Made by a program: the position numbers and the translations under genes. Positions 9,271 through 18,525 of a DNA stretch of 64,000 bases are shown here, one piece after another; the stretch's first letter is position 1, and each line of letters starts with the position of its first letter. The DNA is from Rhizobium cauense (GTDB taxonomy: Bacteria; Pseudomonadota; Alphaproteobacteria; Rhizobiales; Rhizobiaceae): positions 62,001 through 126,000 of the forward strand of contig NZ_JAEUAT010000003.1 of the NCBI RefSeq assembly GCF_019511525.1, written 5' to 3'. The notes below the pieces were generated by a model, which saw only the letters and a list, made by a program, of their open reading frames with translations, searched no databases and had not been told where the DNA came from.

Positions 9271-10443
9271 CTATTTGTAGGGATCTGCCGCATCGCGCAA
9301 GCCGTCTCCCAGAAAGTTGAACGCCAAAATCACCAGAACGACCGGTATAATCGGAAAAAGCAACCACGGATAGAATGCGATGACGCTTACGCTCTTTGCC
9401 TCTGTCAGGAGAATGCCCCAGCTCGTGATGGGTGGGCGCAGGCCGAGTCCAAGGAAGCTCAGCGCAGTCTCGCCGAGAATCATGCCCGGGATCGATATCG
9501 TGGCCGACGCAATCAGGTGTGACATGAAGCCTGGCACGAGATGTCGTCCGATGATGCGCGGGGTGCTGGCGCCCATCAGTTGCGCGGCCTGAACATAGTC
9601 CTCTTCACGCAACGCCAGAAGCTTCGATCGAACCGCTCGCGCCAGTCCAGTCCAATCGATGATACCCAGAATGACCGTGATCCCGAAATAAATGACGATA
9701 GGACTCCACGTCACCGGCATGATTGCCGCGAGCGCCATCCAGAGGGGTAGGCTCGGCAGTGACTGCAGAACTTCGATCAGGCGCTGAACGACCAGATCGA
9801 AGATACCGCCCCAATAGCCCGCCAACCCCCCGATCACGATACCGAGGCAGAAGCTGATGGCGATACCAATCAGGCCGATTGTCAGCGATATGCGTGCGCC
9901 ATACAGAATGCGGGAAAGCACGTCGCGCCCAAGCCTATCGGTGCCCAGCAGGAACATCTGGCCGCCGACCGCCGGGCAAACCAGGTGAAGATCGGAACTG
10001 ACCAGTCCCCAGAAATTATAGGAATCGCCTCGGCAGAAAAACCGGATCGGTTGAACTTCATCCGGCTTGTCAGCGTAAATGCGATGCAGCGTGTCGAGAT
10101 CCAGCGACATACTACGCCCATAGACAAAGGGTCCGACGAACCTGCCGTTGTCGAAAAAGTGGACCCGCTGCGGCGGCGAATGGATGAAGTCGACATTCTT
10201 GGTATGCAGCCCATAGGGCGCAATGAATTCGACGACAATAATCATGAGGTAAACGGCCAGCAGAAAGACGCCGGAGGCAAGCGCCAGCCGGTGCTGCTTG
10301 AACTTCCACCACATCAACTGCTTTTGCGAGGCAAGGTGGATGCGCGATTGCGCAGACGTCATCCCTTCCGTCGCCATCGGATCGAAGGGTGCGGTAGAGA
10401 CATAATGCGGCATTGGCGCGCCGGGCGGTGGCAAGGGCGACAT
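9271..10443 (-). CDS. Peptide-type ABC importer permease, DppC/YejE-like
   Basis: A 390-residue inner-membrane permease of the Opp/Dpp/Yej type. A cytoplasmic N-terminal stretch leads to a first helix near residues 55-75, then a long periplasmic loop, then LLGTDRLGRDVLSR, the classic DppC motif. The EAA-type ATPase contact loop reads QAAQLMGASTPRIIGRH. The sequence ends LGDGLRDAADPYK, also typical. The loop between the first helix and the TDRLGRD motif is longer than in E. coli DppC and closer to YejE. It abuts the DppB-like gene with no gap. Confidence 0.9.
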   Translation of the reverse strand: MSPLPPPGAPMPHYVSTAPFDPMATEGMTSAQSRIHLASQKQLMWWKFKQHRLALASGVFLLAVYLMIIVVEFIAPYGLHTKNVDFIHSPPQRVHFFDNGRFVGPFVYGRSMSLDLDTLHRIYADKPDEVQPIRFFCRGDSYNFWGLVSSDLHLVCPAVGGQMFLLGTDRLGRDVLSRILYGARISLTIGLIGIAISFCLGIVIGGLAGYWGGIFDLVVQRLIEVLQSLPSLPLWMALAAIMPVTWSPIVIYFGITVILGIIDWTGLARAVRSKLLALREEDYVQAAQLMGASTPRIIGRHLVPGFMSHLIASATISIPGMILGETALSFLGLGLRPPITSWGILLTEAKSVSVIAFYPWLLFPIIPVVLVILAFNFLGDGLRDAADPYK

Positions 10444-11442
10444 CTATTTGGTGCTCCTGCCTTGGAGGCGGATACGCGGATCGAGGAAGCCAAGCGCGAT
10501 ATCGGAGACAAGCACCCCGATCACGTTGAGGAAAGCGAGGAACATCAGAAATGAGCCTGCGAGATACATGTCCTGGCTCTGGAGGGCCTTGATGAGCATC
10601 GGGCCTGTCGTCTCGAGCGAAAGCACGATCGCAACGATTTCGGCACCCGAGATAATTGATGGCAGAATTGACCCGATATCCGCGACGAAGAAGTTGAGTG
10701 CCATCCGCAGCGGATATTTTACCAGCGCACGAAGCGGGTGAAGCCCTTTGGCCCGGGCGGTCACGACGTACTGTTTTTGCATCTCGTCGAGCAGGTTTGC
10801 CCGCAGTCTTCGGATCATACCTGCCGTTCCCGCGGTACCGACGATGATAACCGGAATCCAGAGATGCGAGAGGATCGAGCGCGCCTTTTCCCAACTCATC
10901 GGCTCGTTAAGGAACTTCTGGTCCATCAGGTGCCCGATCGAAACACCAAACCAGATGTTGGCGAAGTACATCAGAATCAGGGCCAGCATGAAGTTCGGGA
11001 TGGCGATGCCGAGCAACCCCAGAAAGGTCAGCCCGTAATCTCCCCAGCTGTACTGGTGCGTTGCGGAATAAATGCCGATCGGAAACGCGATCAGCCATGT
11101 GAGCAGAATGGTGGAAAAGGAGACAAGGATGGTTAGCCAGAGCCTGTCACCGACGACCTCCGAGACCGGCAGCTGATATTCGAACGAGTAGCCGAAATCT
11201 CCATGCAGCATGCCACCGACCCAGAGGAAGTAGCGAACGATCTCGGGCTGGTCAAAACCATACTGCTTTCGAAGCTCTTCGATCTCCTGAAGGTTGGCAC
11301 TTTCGCCCTGGGCGCGCAGTTCTGCGATCTGGCTCTCGAAGAAGTCGCCTGGCGGGAGCTCGATAATGGTGAAAACCAGCGCAGAGATGATGAACAGCGT
11401 CGGCACCATCGCTGCAATGCGCCAGAGAATGTATCTCAGCAT
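10444..11442 (-). CDS. Peptide-type ABC importer permease, DppB/YejB-like
   Basis: A 332-residue partner permease. It starts MLRYILWRIAAMVPTLF, the usual DppB/OppB opening helix, followed by the ELPPGD segment. The ATPase contact loop reads VTARAKGLHPLRALVKYPLR. The C-terminus is SDIALGFLDPRIRL, also typical of the family. It starts three bases after the substrate-binding protein stop and ends one base before the DppC-like start, so the three genes are co-translated. Confidence 0.9.
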   Translation of the reverse strand: MLRYILWRIAAMVPTLFIISALVFTIIELPPGDFFESQIAELRAQGESANLQEIEELRKQYGFDQPEIVRYFLWVGGMLHGDFGYSFEYQLPVSEVVGDRLWLTILVSFSTILLTWLIAFPIGIYSATHQYSWGDYGLTFLGLLGIAIPNFMLALILMYFANIWFGVSIGHLMDQKFLNEPMSWEKARSILSHLWIPVIIVGTAGTAGMIRRLRANLLDEMQKQYVVTARAKGLHPLRALVKYPLRMALNFFVADIGSILPSIISGAEIVAIVLSLETTGPMLIKALQSQDMYLAGSFLMFLAFLNVIGVLVSDIALGFLDPRIRLQGRSTK

Positions 11443-11445
11443 TCC

Positions 11446-13356
11446 TCAGGCCTCCCTGAACCAGAAGGAATCCGGCATGTAGAGGCCGAGAAAAGAGGTA
11501 GGGTCGAAACCATAGAGAGCCTTATCCGGCACGTTCTGGAGCCTGGCGGATCTGAGGATCGGCTGCAGGGTGCTGTTGATGAGCCCGATCGAGAAGACCT
11601 GTTGCGTGTAGAGTGCCAGCATCTGATGCCAGATGACCTCGCGCTCCTCGAACCTTGCTGTCTCGCCCCACCGATTGAGGAGGTCGACCAATTGTTGCAC
11701 TTCAGGCAGATCAGGGGCACTGCCCTCTTGCCCGGCGGAAAGATAGTGCATCCCCCAGAGCGGCCATTGCAGCTGATCGTCCAGCGTCGGAGCGAGCTGC
11801 CCCGGAGACATGTCCGCAGTTGCGACGCCGTTCTCGATGCCATACCAGATCGACATCATAATGGTGCCGCTCATTGCACGACTGCGAAAAATGTCGCGTT
11901 GCGAGGTGCGCGTATAAAGAGCCAGGCCGATCTCCCGCCAGTGGTCACGCACCAATTCCAGGACGTCGGTGTCGAGGTTGCTTTCGCCAGCCGTTTCGAC
12001 GGTGATCTCGGCACGGCGACCGTCCGGCAACAATCGAATGCCGTCGTCGCCGCGGTTCGTCAGTCCGAGTTCGTCAAGCAGCTTGTTGGCCTGATCCGGA
12101 TCGTGCGCAATGAATGCTTCAGCGTACTCTGGCCTGAAGAGGGGACTGTCGGGCAGGACTGTGTCAGCACTTGCCTTTCCCAGGCCGTAGAAGGCGACCA
12201 TGTTGATCTCATGCCTGTTGATCGCCATCGACAGCGCACGGCGGAAGCTTGCTTCGCGGAAGAGCTTGCGCCAAACCTCATCGGCGCAATTGAGGTTCGG
12301 CAGCAGCGCCACGCGTGATCCGCGTATCTGCTTCCACAGATTCACCCTCACAGGAAAGCGCTTTTCCGCATCCTTGAGAAAAGTGTAGTCGTTGAAATCG
12401 ACGCCGGTTGCCTGGAGATCGGACTCACCAGCGCCTGCCTTGGCGGCGATGATCGAGGACGAGCTGACATTCAGGATGAACTTGTCGACGTATGGCAGCT
12501 GCACTCCGTTCTCGTCGACCCGGTGGAAAAACGGGTTGCGCACGAACACGAACTGGTCGGCCGGCGGCGCAGTGGTATTGCGCCATGGATCGAGCGTCGG
12601 CAGGTCAGGATTTTCCGGACGGGATGCGCGTGACATCTTGATGTGCAGGTCCGCCCACTTCTTGACCCGGTTTTGTTTCATCAACGCAGAAAGTCGAAAA
12701 TCGTCCTGATACTTCTTGTGGAACTGCTTGAGATAGTGCCCAGGTCCAAAGATCACCAGCGGCAGAGGACCGGCGAGCGCCGGCATGAACATCGGATTGG
12801 GTCGCGCCCAAGTGTAGCGGACCCTTAAATCATCAAGTACCTCGAATTTTGGTAGATCGCCATGCGGCCTCAGCTCAAGTGCTCCGCCGCCCGGTGTCAG
12901 ATCCTTGTTCAGGATCACATCCTCCCACCAGTAGCGGAAATCGTCCACCGTGAAGGGCGCGCCATCAGACCAGCGGTGCCCTTCGCGCAGATGGAAAGTA
13001 AAGACCGTGTCATCCTTCGATTCAAAGCCAAGCAGAATGTCGGGCTGGAACATCAAATGCTTGTCGTAGCCGACCAGGCGCGAATAGCCGTAGACGGTCA
13101 TATAGCGGATGTCTTTCTGGCTGCCGATGATGGTGCGCACGGTACCGCCATAGACGCCAGGCTGCCGTCCCATCTCCTTCATGTTGACGATACGCGGGTG
13201 GGTCGGGAGGCGATCCACCATGGGCGGGACGCGACCGGCACGCAGCCAATCCCTGAGAAATTCGGGCTCAATGTCACGATCCGCCGCAGCGTTGACCACA
13301 GAAGGCACTACTGCCGAACCGATAAGACCACCCAGAAACGTGCGCCGCGTTACCAT
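11446..13356 (-). CDS. Family 5 extracellular solute-binding protein, Tat-exported
   Basis: A 636-residue periplasmic binding protein of the peptide/oligosaccharide class (SBP family 5). The signal [16 protein letters not shown] has the twin-arginine motif, so export is probably by Tat. Downstream are features of the family: FHLREGHRWSDGAPFTVDDF near residues 120-140 and FREASFRRALSMAINRHEI in the middle. The length is greater than DppA (about 535) and closer to YejA-like proteins. It overlaps the ATPase gene by seven bases. The ligand is unknown and need not be a peptide, given the glycosyltransferases in the same operon. Confidence 0.88.
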   Translation of the reverse strand: MVTRRTFLGGLIGSAVVPSVVNAAADRDIEPEFLRDWLRAGRVPPMVDRLPTHPRIVNMKEMGRQPGVYGGTVRTIIGSQKDIRYMTVYGYSRLVGYDKHLMFQPDILLGFESKDDTVFTFHLREGHRWSDGAPFTVDDFRYWWEDVILNKDLTPGGGALELRPHGDLPKFEVLDDLRVRYTWARPNPMFMPALAGPLPLVIFGPGHYLKQFHKKYQDDFRLSALMKQNRVKKWADLHIKMSRASRPENPDLPTLDPWRNTTAPPADQFVFVRNPFFHRVDENGVQLPYVDKFILNVSSSSIIAAKAGAGESDLQATGVDFNDYTFLKDAEKRFPVRVNLWKQIRGSRVALLPNLNCADEVWRKLFREASFRRALSMAINRHEINMVAFYGLGKASADTVLPDSPLFRPEYAEAFIAHDPDQANKLLDELGLTNRGDDGIRLLPDGRRAEITVETAGESNLDTDVLELVRDHWREIGLALYTRTSQRDIFRSRAMSGTIMMSIWYGIENGVATADMSPGQLAPTLDDQLQWPLWGMHYLSAGQEGSAPDLPEVQQLVDLLNRWGETARFEEREVIWHQMLALYTQQVFSIGLINSTLQPILRSARLQNVPDKALYGFDPTSFLGLYMPDSFWFREA

Positions 13357-15242
13357 GAGCGAAGCTCCTTTGCGTCTGCACCCTTGCGGGCTCGCACAAG
13401 ATGGCCATTGCCGAGATCGGCGTAGTCGAGCTCGGAAGCATCGTCGTGCTCCGCCGTAAAGGTAATTCCCCAGTTCTGCTTGTCCGCGGCGCCATTCTTT
13501 CTCAGCGCCTCGAAATCGAGTGGCCGGCTCAAGTCGGGGAAGGGAACTGCCGCCAGCAGCGACTTCGTGTAGGGGTGCACGGGATCGCGCAGAATAATTT
13601 CGCGGGGTGCGATCTCAACGATGCGCCCCTTGCACATCACAGCAATCCGGTCGGCCATATAGTCCACGACAGCCAGATTGTGCGAAATGAACAGATAGGT
13701 CAGCCCGAGATCCTTCTGCAAATCCTTCAATAGGTTGAGGATCTGCGCCTGCACGGACACGTCGAGCGCCGACACGGGCTCATCGAGAATGATAAGCTTC
13801 GGGCCGAGAGCCAGCGCGCGCGCAATACCGATGCGCTGACGTTGTCCGCCAGAGAAGCTGTGCGGGTAGCGGTTGAGATAGCGCCGATCGAGACCGATGG
13901 CGCCCATCAGGGCTTCCACGCGTTGCTTGCGTTCGGCGCTGTCGCCACGGTCGTGGATCTCCAGCGGCTCACTGAGGATATTGCGTACCGTCATGCGCGG
14001 TGACAGCGAGGAAACGGGATCCTGGAAGACCATCTGGATCTTGGTGCGCAGCTCCTGCAGATCATCGCCGGTAACGGACAGAACGTCGATGACGTCCTTG
14101 CCGTCGTTGAAGATCACCGAGCCCCCGTCTGGCGTGACGGCGCGCATAAGTATCTTGCTGACAGTTGTCTTGCCGCAGCCGGATTCGCCGACGAGCCCCA
14201 GGCACTCTCCGCGGCGGATGTCAAAGCTCACATCATCGACGGCGCGAACGACGGCAGCCTCGCGCGTTCCAAAGAGACCGCGATTGCGCGTCTTGAACGC
14301 CTTGGAGAGGTTGTTGACGGAAAGAAGTACGTCCGGCCCTTCGGCCTTCACCTTCTTCTTGCCGATCAAAGACTCCAGGTTAACAGGTACGTCACGCAAT
14401 GCCTTGAGGCGCTCACCGGGTTTCATGTCGAAATGCGGCACCGCTGCCATCAGTCCCTTCAGATAAGGGTGCTGCGGGTTACCGAAGATGGACTCGACTG
14501 GTCCAGCCTCCATGATCTCGCCATGATAGATCACCACCACTTCGTCTGCCATGTTGGCGACGACACCGAGATCGTGAGTTATCAGCAGCATTGCCATACC
14601 GAGCTTGTGCTGGAGGTCGCGCAGCAATTCCAGGATTTGCGCCTGGATCGTGACATCAAGAGCAGTGGTCGGCTCGTCGGCGATCAGGAGCGCAGGATTG
14701 CAGATCAGCGCCATCGCGATCATCGCGCGCTGCCGCATGCCGCCCGAGAGCTCGAAGGGGTACATGTCGAACGTCCGCTTCGGATTGGCAAAGCCCACGA
14801 GACCCAGCATTTCCTCGGTCTTCTCGCGCGCTTCCTGCTTGTCGGCTTCCGTGTGGATGAGGAGCGCTTCGCTGATCTGGTTTCCGACCGTGTGAAGAGG
14901 CGACAACGAGGTCATCGGCTCTTGAAAGATCGTCGCCATGCGCCGACCGCGCAGATCGCGCATCTCTGCACTGTCGCGAGAGTACTGGAGGATATCGGTT
15001 GTCTTGCCGTCCAGGGGATCGGTGAAGAGGATACGTCCCTCAGCCTTCGCTGGATTGGGGAGAATGCCCATTATGCTCTGGCTGATCACAGATTTGCCCG
15101 AGCCGGACTCCCCAACGAGCGCCGTGACCTTGCCTGGCAAAATACGAATGTTCGCGTTTTTTACGACGCGCAGGCGATCGCCGAAAACCGAGAAGGAGAC
15201 GTCAAGATTCTCGATGCGCAACAGATCCGAGGCGGACGCCAT
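13350..15242 (-). CDS. Double-ATPase subunit of peptide-type ABC importer, YejF-like
   Basis: A 630-residue fusion of two ABC ATPases (DppD plus DppF type). Domain 1 has Walker A GESGSGKS (44-51), signature LSGGM (165-169) and Walker B LLIADEP (185-191). Domain 2 has Walker A GESGCGKT (352-359), signature FSGGQ and Walker [13 protein letters not shown]. All catalytic residues appear intact, unlike the exporter at 2676. Each half ends with the solute-specific region HPYLKGL or HPYTKSLLA. It is the first gene of the importer-glycosyltransferase operon; 151 bp separate it from the adenylate cyclase upstream on the same strand. Confidence 0.92.
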   Translation of the reverse strand: MASASDLLRIENLDVSFSVFGDRLRVVKNANIRILPGKVTALVGESGSGKSVISQSIMGILPNPAKAEGRILFTDPLDGKTTDILQYSRDSAEMRDLRGRRMATIFQEPMTSLSPLHTVGNQISEALLIHTEADKQEAREKTEEMLGLVGFANPKRTFDMYPFELSGGMRQRAMIAMALICNPALLIADEPTTALDVTIQAQILELLRDLQHKLGMAMLLITHDLGVVANMADEVVVIYHGEIMEAGPVESIFGNPQHPYLKGLMAAVPHFDMKPGERLKALRDVPVNLESLIGKKKVKAEGPDVLLSVNNLSKAFKTRNRGLFGTREAAVVRAVDDVSFDIRRGECLGLVGESGCGKTTVSKILMRAVTPDGGSVIFNDGKDVIDVLSVTGDDLQELRTKIQMVFQDPVSSLSPRMTVRNILSEPLEIHDRGDSAERKQRVEALMGAIGLDRRYLNRYPHSFSGGQRQRIGIARALALGPKLIILDEPVSALDVSVQAQILNLLKDLQKDLGLTYLFISHNLAVVDYMADRIAVMCKGRIVEIAPREIILRDPVHPYTKSLLAAVPFPDLSRPLDFEALRKNGAADKQNWGITFTAEHDDASELDYADLGNGHLVRARKGADAKELRSW

Positions 15243-15393
15243 ACCAATGAAATTCCCCAGCTTTTATGTTCCCGTTAAGGCACACTACCGTACCGCAATC
15301 GGGGTGTCCAGTTGATGACAGACACGTAAAACCTGGCGCAATTCATAGGCTGAGCAAGACCAAAGGTCAGCTAGCAATCGTGTTGGTGCGCTC

Positions 15394-16755
15394 TTACTGG
15401 ATGAAACTCTCCGTTGCTGGTCCTTTAGCCTGCTTGCGTGCATCGCGATGAAGCAGGATGACCTGCTCTGCTTCGGAAAGCCCGGTCGGCGCAACTTCAC
15501 GGAACGTCTCTTCAACCTGCAAGGCCGGTGTCTGGACGTGCGGCCGCAAAACCGTGACCTTCTGGCGGATGCCGCGCAGCTTCTCTTCCCCAAGCGTGCG
15601 CCACTCGCCTCCGCAATAGCCCGCAAAGGCCTGGCTGGCCACAACCTCACTGGAATACTTCTTCGTCAATGCCTGCAGGCGCTGGACCTCATTCACGGCA
15701 GACCCGAACGCCGAAAAAGTCAGTCGGTCCTTCAGGCCGACGTTGCCGAACATCACGTTTCCGACATGCAGGCCGATGCCGTAGGAAACCCTGCTCAGAC
15801 CGGCGTCCATCCGTTCCTTGTTGAGTTCGGCTACGCGCGCCTGCGCCTGATGGACGGCAGAAAGCGCCGCCTGACAGGCAATCTTCGATGGATCCTTGTG
15901 GCGACCGCATGGATAGACAGCCAGAAACCCGTCGCCGAGGAAGCTCAAGATCTCACCGCCATTGCGGTTGAAGGGTGCCGCGATCGCGTCGAAGAACTGG
16001 TTGAGCGTGTCGATATAGGCCTGTCGGCCCTCCTTCTCGGCATACATGGTCGACTGGCGCATATCCCCCATCACAAGCGCCGCACGGATCGTTTCTCCGT
16101 CGCCTCGACGGATCTGGCCGTTCAGCACCCGCTTACCCGCGTCGCCGCCGAGGTAGGTGGTGAGCATGTTGTTGGCGAGCTTGCCGAGAACCGCCATCTT
16201 GGCGGCAACGGCAAGATGGTTCTGCATGCGCAGCAACGCATCGATCATGTCGTCGGAGAAGCCGGCATGGCTATCAGTCGACCATGATCCCATCATACCT
16301 TGGACGGAACCATCACCGAAAGGCTGGACGAAGGCCAGATAGTCCGTGATGCGTTCCTCGCGCAGATCAACAAAGACGGGAAACTCGGCTGGACCATCAG
16401 TGGCAATCCGGCGGCGGATGTGCTGCAGGTTATTGTCAAGCAGGTAGTAGTAGGGGCTCTGCAAAAAGCGATCCGGCTTCTGCCCTGCTGCATGCCGATA
16501 TCCTTCAATCGTGACGCCGCTTGCGCGCCTCCACGTGAAGCTCAGCGCGTCGTAGAGCGGATGCAGCATGGAAAACGTCAGATGCACGCGTACGATCGGC
16601 AAGCCTGCAGCCGCAATGCGTTCGCAAAATCCGCGAATGATATTTTCGAGGTCATCCCCCGCCAGGGAGGAATTCGTCAGCCATTCGGCGACCCGATCCA
16701 ACAAAATAGATGAGACGCTGGATTCCATCGTGCCCATTCTTGGTAGTATCCTCAT
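15394..16755 (-). CDS. Class III adenylate/guanylate cyclase
   Basis: About 453 residues. The C-terminal half is a class III cyclase catalytic domain. Metal site 1 is in VMGDMRQST, metal site 2 in ILSFLGDGFLAVY, and the late motif is YGIGLHVGNVMFGNVG followed by AVNEVQRLQ. The N-terminal half is an unrecognised soluble sensory region with no membrane segment. The start is uncertain: ATGs occur at 16755, 16737 and 16728, and a frame reaching 16881 has no good start. The gene precedes the importer-glycosyltransferase operon on the same strand, so its cAMP could act locally through the cNMP-binding protein at 2121. Confidence 0.83.
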   Translation of the reverse strand: MRILPRMGTMESSVSSILLDRVAEWLTNSSLAGDDLENIIRGFCERIAAAGLPIVRVHLTFSMLHPLYDALSFTWRRASGVTIEGYRHAAGQKPDRFLQSPYYYLLDNNLQHIRRRIATDGPAEFPVFVDLREERITDYLAFVQPFGDGSVQGMMGSWSTDSHAGFSDDMIDALLRMQNHLAVAAKMAVLGKLANNMLTTYLGGDAGKRVLNGQIRRGDGETIRAALVMGDMRQSTMYAEKEGRQAYIDTLNQFFDAIAAPFNRNGGEILSFLGDGFLAVYPCGRHKDPSKIACQAALSAVHQAQARVAELNKERMDAGLSRVSYGIGLHVGNVMFGNVGLKDRLTFSAFGSAVNEVQRLQALTKKYSSEVVASQAFAGYCGGEWRTLGEEKLRGIRQKVTVLRPHVQTPALQVEETFREVAPTGLSEAEQVILLHRDARKQAKGPATESFIQ

Positions 16756-17172
16756 AAGGCACGTCCATTCCCGAAAAGCGTCGGCAACCCTGCCTGCAGC
16801 AAAGCCATGCGCAGGGCGGGGAGGAGGATGGACGAGCGGTATTATTGTGTCAACGATCTGCCGGGAGCCCGGCAGCGGCACCTGTCAAACCCTTGATATA
16901 GTGGGCAGGATAGGCAGTCCTTTCTCGCGGTTCGTTATTCGAGGTAAATAGGGATCGGACAAACCTCAAACAATGGCATTTGGACATTTTCCGACTCCAC
17001 GTCGACATCTCTTCGGGCGGCCGCGCCTTTTTGGTCACACTGGCTTCAGGTACCAGGAGATCGGGGCACACCCTTGAAGCGAGTTTCACGACCGCGTCAG
17101 CGCGCCGCGAGGTGCGGGCGGGTTTCAATTGCCCCCTACTTCCATTAGATCAGGGTACCGTTCAGCACTCAG
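16756..17172. other. Divergent intergenic region, cyclase versus nucleotide-sugar dehydrogenase
   Basis: About 417 bp with no convincing gene. It contains a perfect palindromic hairpin, CTGCCGGGAGCCCGGCAG, at 16858-16875 with no T-tract, so it is not an obvious terminator. Promoters for both divergent transcripts should be here. A minus-strand open frame at 16850-17128 has no ribosome site or known motif. Confidence 0.5.
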
Positions 17173-18525
17173 ATGAGACCTGCCTTGGCCAGTTCCTCCG
17201 CCTACGACATCCTTTCAAGCAAGATCGAAACCCGCAGCGCCCGAGCCGGCGTCATAGGGCTTGGCTATGTCGGTTTACCGCTAGCAATCGCGATTGCCCG
17301 CAGCGGCTTTGCCGTTACCGGCTTCGACATCGATGCCAAGAAGATCGTGGCCCTTGAGGCGAAGCATTCCTATATCGATTCTGTCGCGAACGACGATCTT
17401 GTTGCAGAGATAGACGCACGGCGATTCTCCGCCACCACGGATTTTGCTGGATTGGCGGCTTGCGACGTCATCGTCATCTGTGTTCCGACACCGCTGACCA
17501 AGCACCGCGACCCGGACCTCTCGTTCGTTGAGGCAACGTCGCGCTCGATTGCCGAACACCTGAGAGCCGGCCAGCTTGTGGTCCTGGAATCGACGACGTA
17601 CCCGGGCACGACCGACGATGTCGTCAAGGTGATCCTGGAAAAAACAGGTCTGCAATCAGGCGAAGATTTCTTCATCGGCTTCTCGCCAGAGCGTGAAGAT
17701 CCCGGGAACCAGCACTACCACACTGCGACCATTCCGAAGGTCGTCGCCGGTGACGGCCAGCAGGCGCTGGCCCTGATGAAGAGCTTTTATGGCGCGGCGG
17801 TAAAGACCGTCGTTCCGGTGTCGTCCAATGCGACGGCGGAGGCTGTCAAGCTCACGGAAAACATCTTCCGCTCCGTCAACATCGCGCTCGTCAACGAGCT
17901 CAAGACCGTCTACGCGGCCATGGGGATCGATGTCTGGGAGGTGATCGAGGCGGCCAAGACGAAGCCCTTCGGCTACATGCCTTTCTATCCTGGTCCGGGG
18001 CTCGGTGGGCACTGCATCCCGATTGACCCATTCTACCTTACCTGGAAGTCGCGCGAGTACGAATTGCCCACACGCTTCATCGAGCTCGCCGGCGAGATCA
18101 ACTCGGCCATGCCACGCTATGTCGTCGGCAAGCTAGCCGAGGCGCTGGATATGCGCGCCGGCAAGGCTCTCAGTCGCTCGCGTGTTCTGGTTCTTGGTCT
18201 GGCCTACAAGAAGAACGTTGCCGACATCAGGGAGAGCCCATCATTGCGCCTGATGGAGATCATCGAGGAGCGAGGCGGCAGGGCCGACTATCACGATCCG
18301 CATGTCGACGAGATCCCCCCGACGCGCGAATATCAGCACCTGAAGGGGCGAAAGTCGGTGAACCTCACACGCGGGGCCCTTCAGTCCTACGACGCGGTTC
18401 TTGTCGCAACCGATCACGATCGGCTCGACTATGCGGCCATCGCAGATGTTGCGCCGCTGATAATCGACACCCGCAACGTATTCGCTCGACTCGGGTTGTC
18501 CGCCGATCACATCGTCAAGGCTTGA
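17173..18525 (+). CDS. Nucleotide sugar dehydrogenase, UDP-HexNAc 6-dehydrogenase (WbpA/WecC) type
   Basis: A 450-residue NAD-dependent enzyme that oxidises C6 of a UDP-sugar to a uronic acid in two steps. The Rossmann motif VIGLGYVGLPLA opens the protein. The catalytic thiol lies in GGHCIPIDPF. Conserved residues ESTTYPGTT, FSPERED and GLAYKKNVADIRESPS are present. The GHCIPIDPFYL pattern fits the UDP-N-acetylhexosamine dehydrogenases better than UDP-glucose dehydrogenase. Its product would feed an acidic surface polysaccharide, matching the glycosyltransferases nearby. Its last 11 bases overlap the convergent DUF3095 gene. Confidence 0.88.
   Translation: MRPALASSSAYDILSSKIETRSARAGVIGLGYVGLPLAIAIARSGFAVTGFDIDAKKIVALEAKHSYIDSVANDDLVAEIDARRFSATTDFAGLAACDVIVICVPTPLTKHRDPDLSFVEATSRSIAEHLRAGQLVVLESTTYPGTTDDVVKVILEKTGLQSGEDFFIGFSPEREDPGNQHYHTATIPKVVAGDGQQALALMKSFYGAAVKTVVPVSSNATAEAVKLTENIFRSVNIALVNELKTVYAAMGIDVWEVIEAAKTKPFGYMPFYPGPGLGGHCIPIDPFYLTWKSREYELPTRFIELAGEINSAMPRYVVGKLAEALDMRAGKALSRSRVLVLGLAYKKNVADIRESPSLRLMEIIEERGGRADYHDPHVDEIPPTREYQHLKGRKSVNLTRGALQSYDAVLVATDHDRLDYAAIADVAPLIIDTRNVFARLGLSADHIVKA

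Noticed and set aside
11203..12318. 371-codon plus-strand open frame opposite the family 5 binding protein
   Set aside because: Shadow of a well-supported gene; composition is unlike a real protein and no motif is present.
16850..17128. 92-codon minus-strand frame upstream of the cyclase
   Set aside because: Divergent promoter region; no ribosome site, no homology features recognised.
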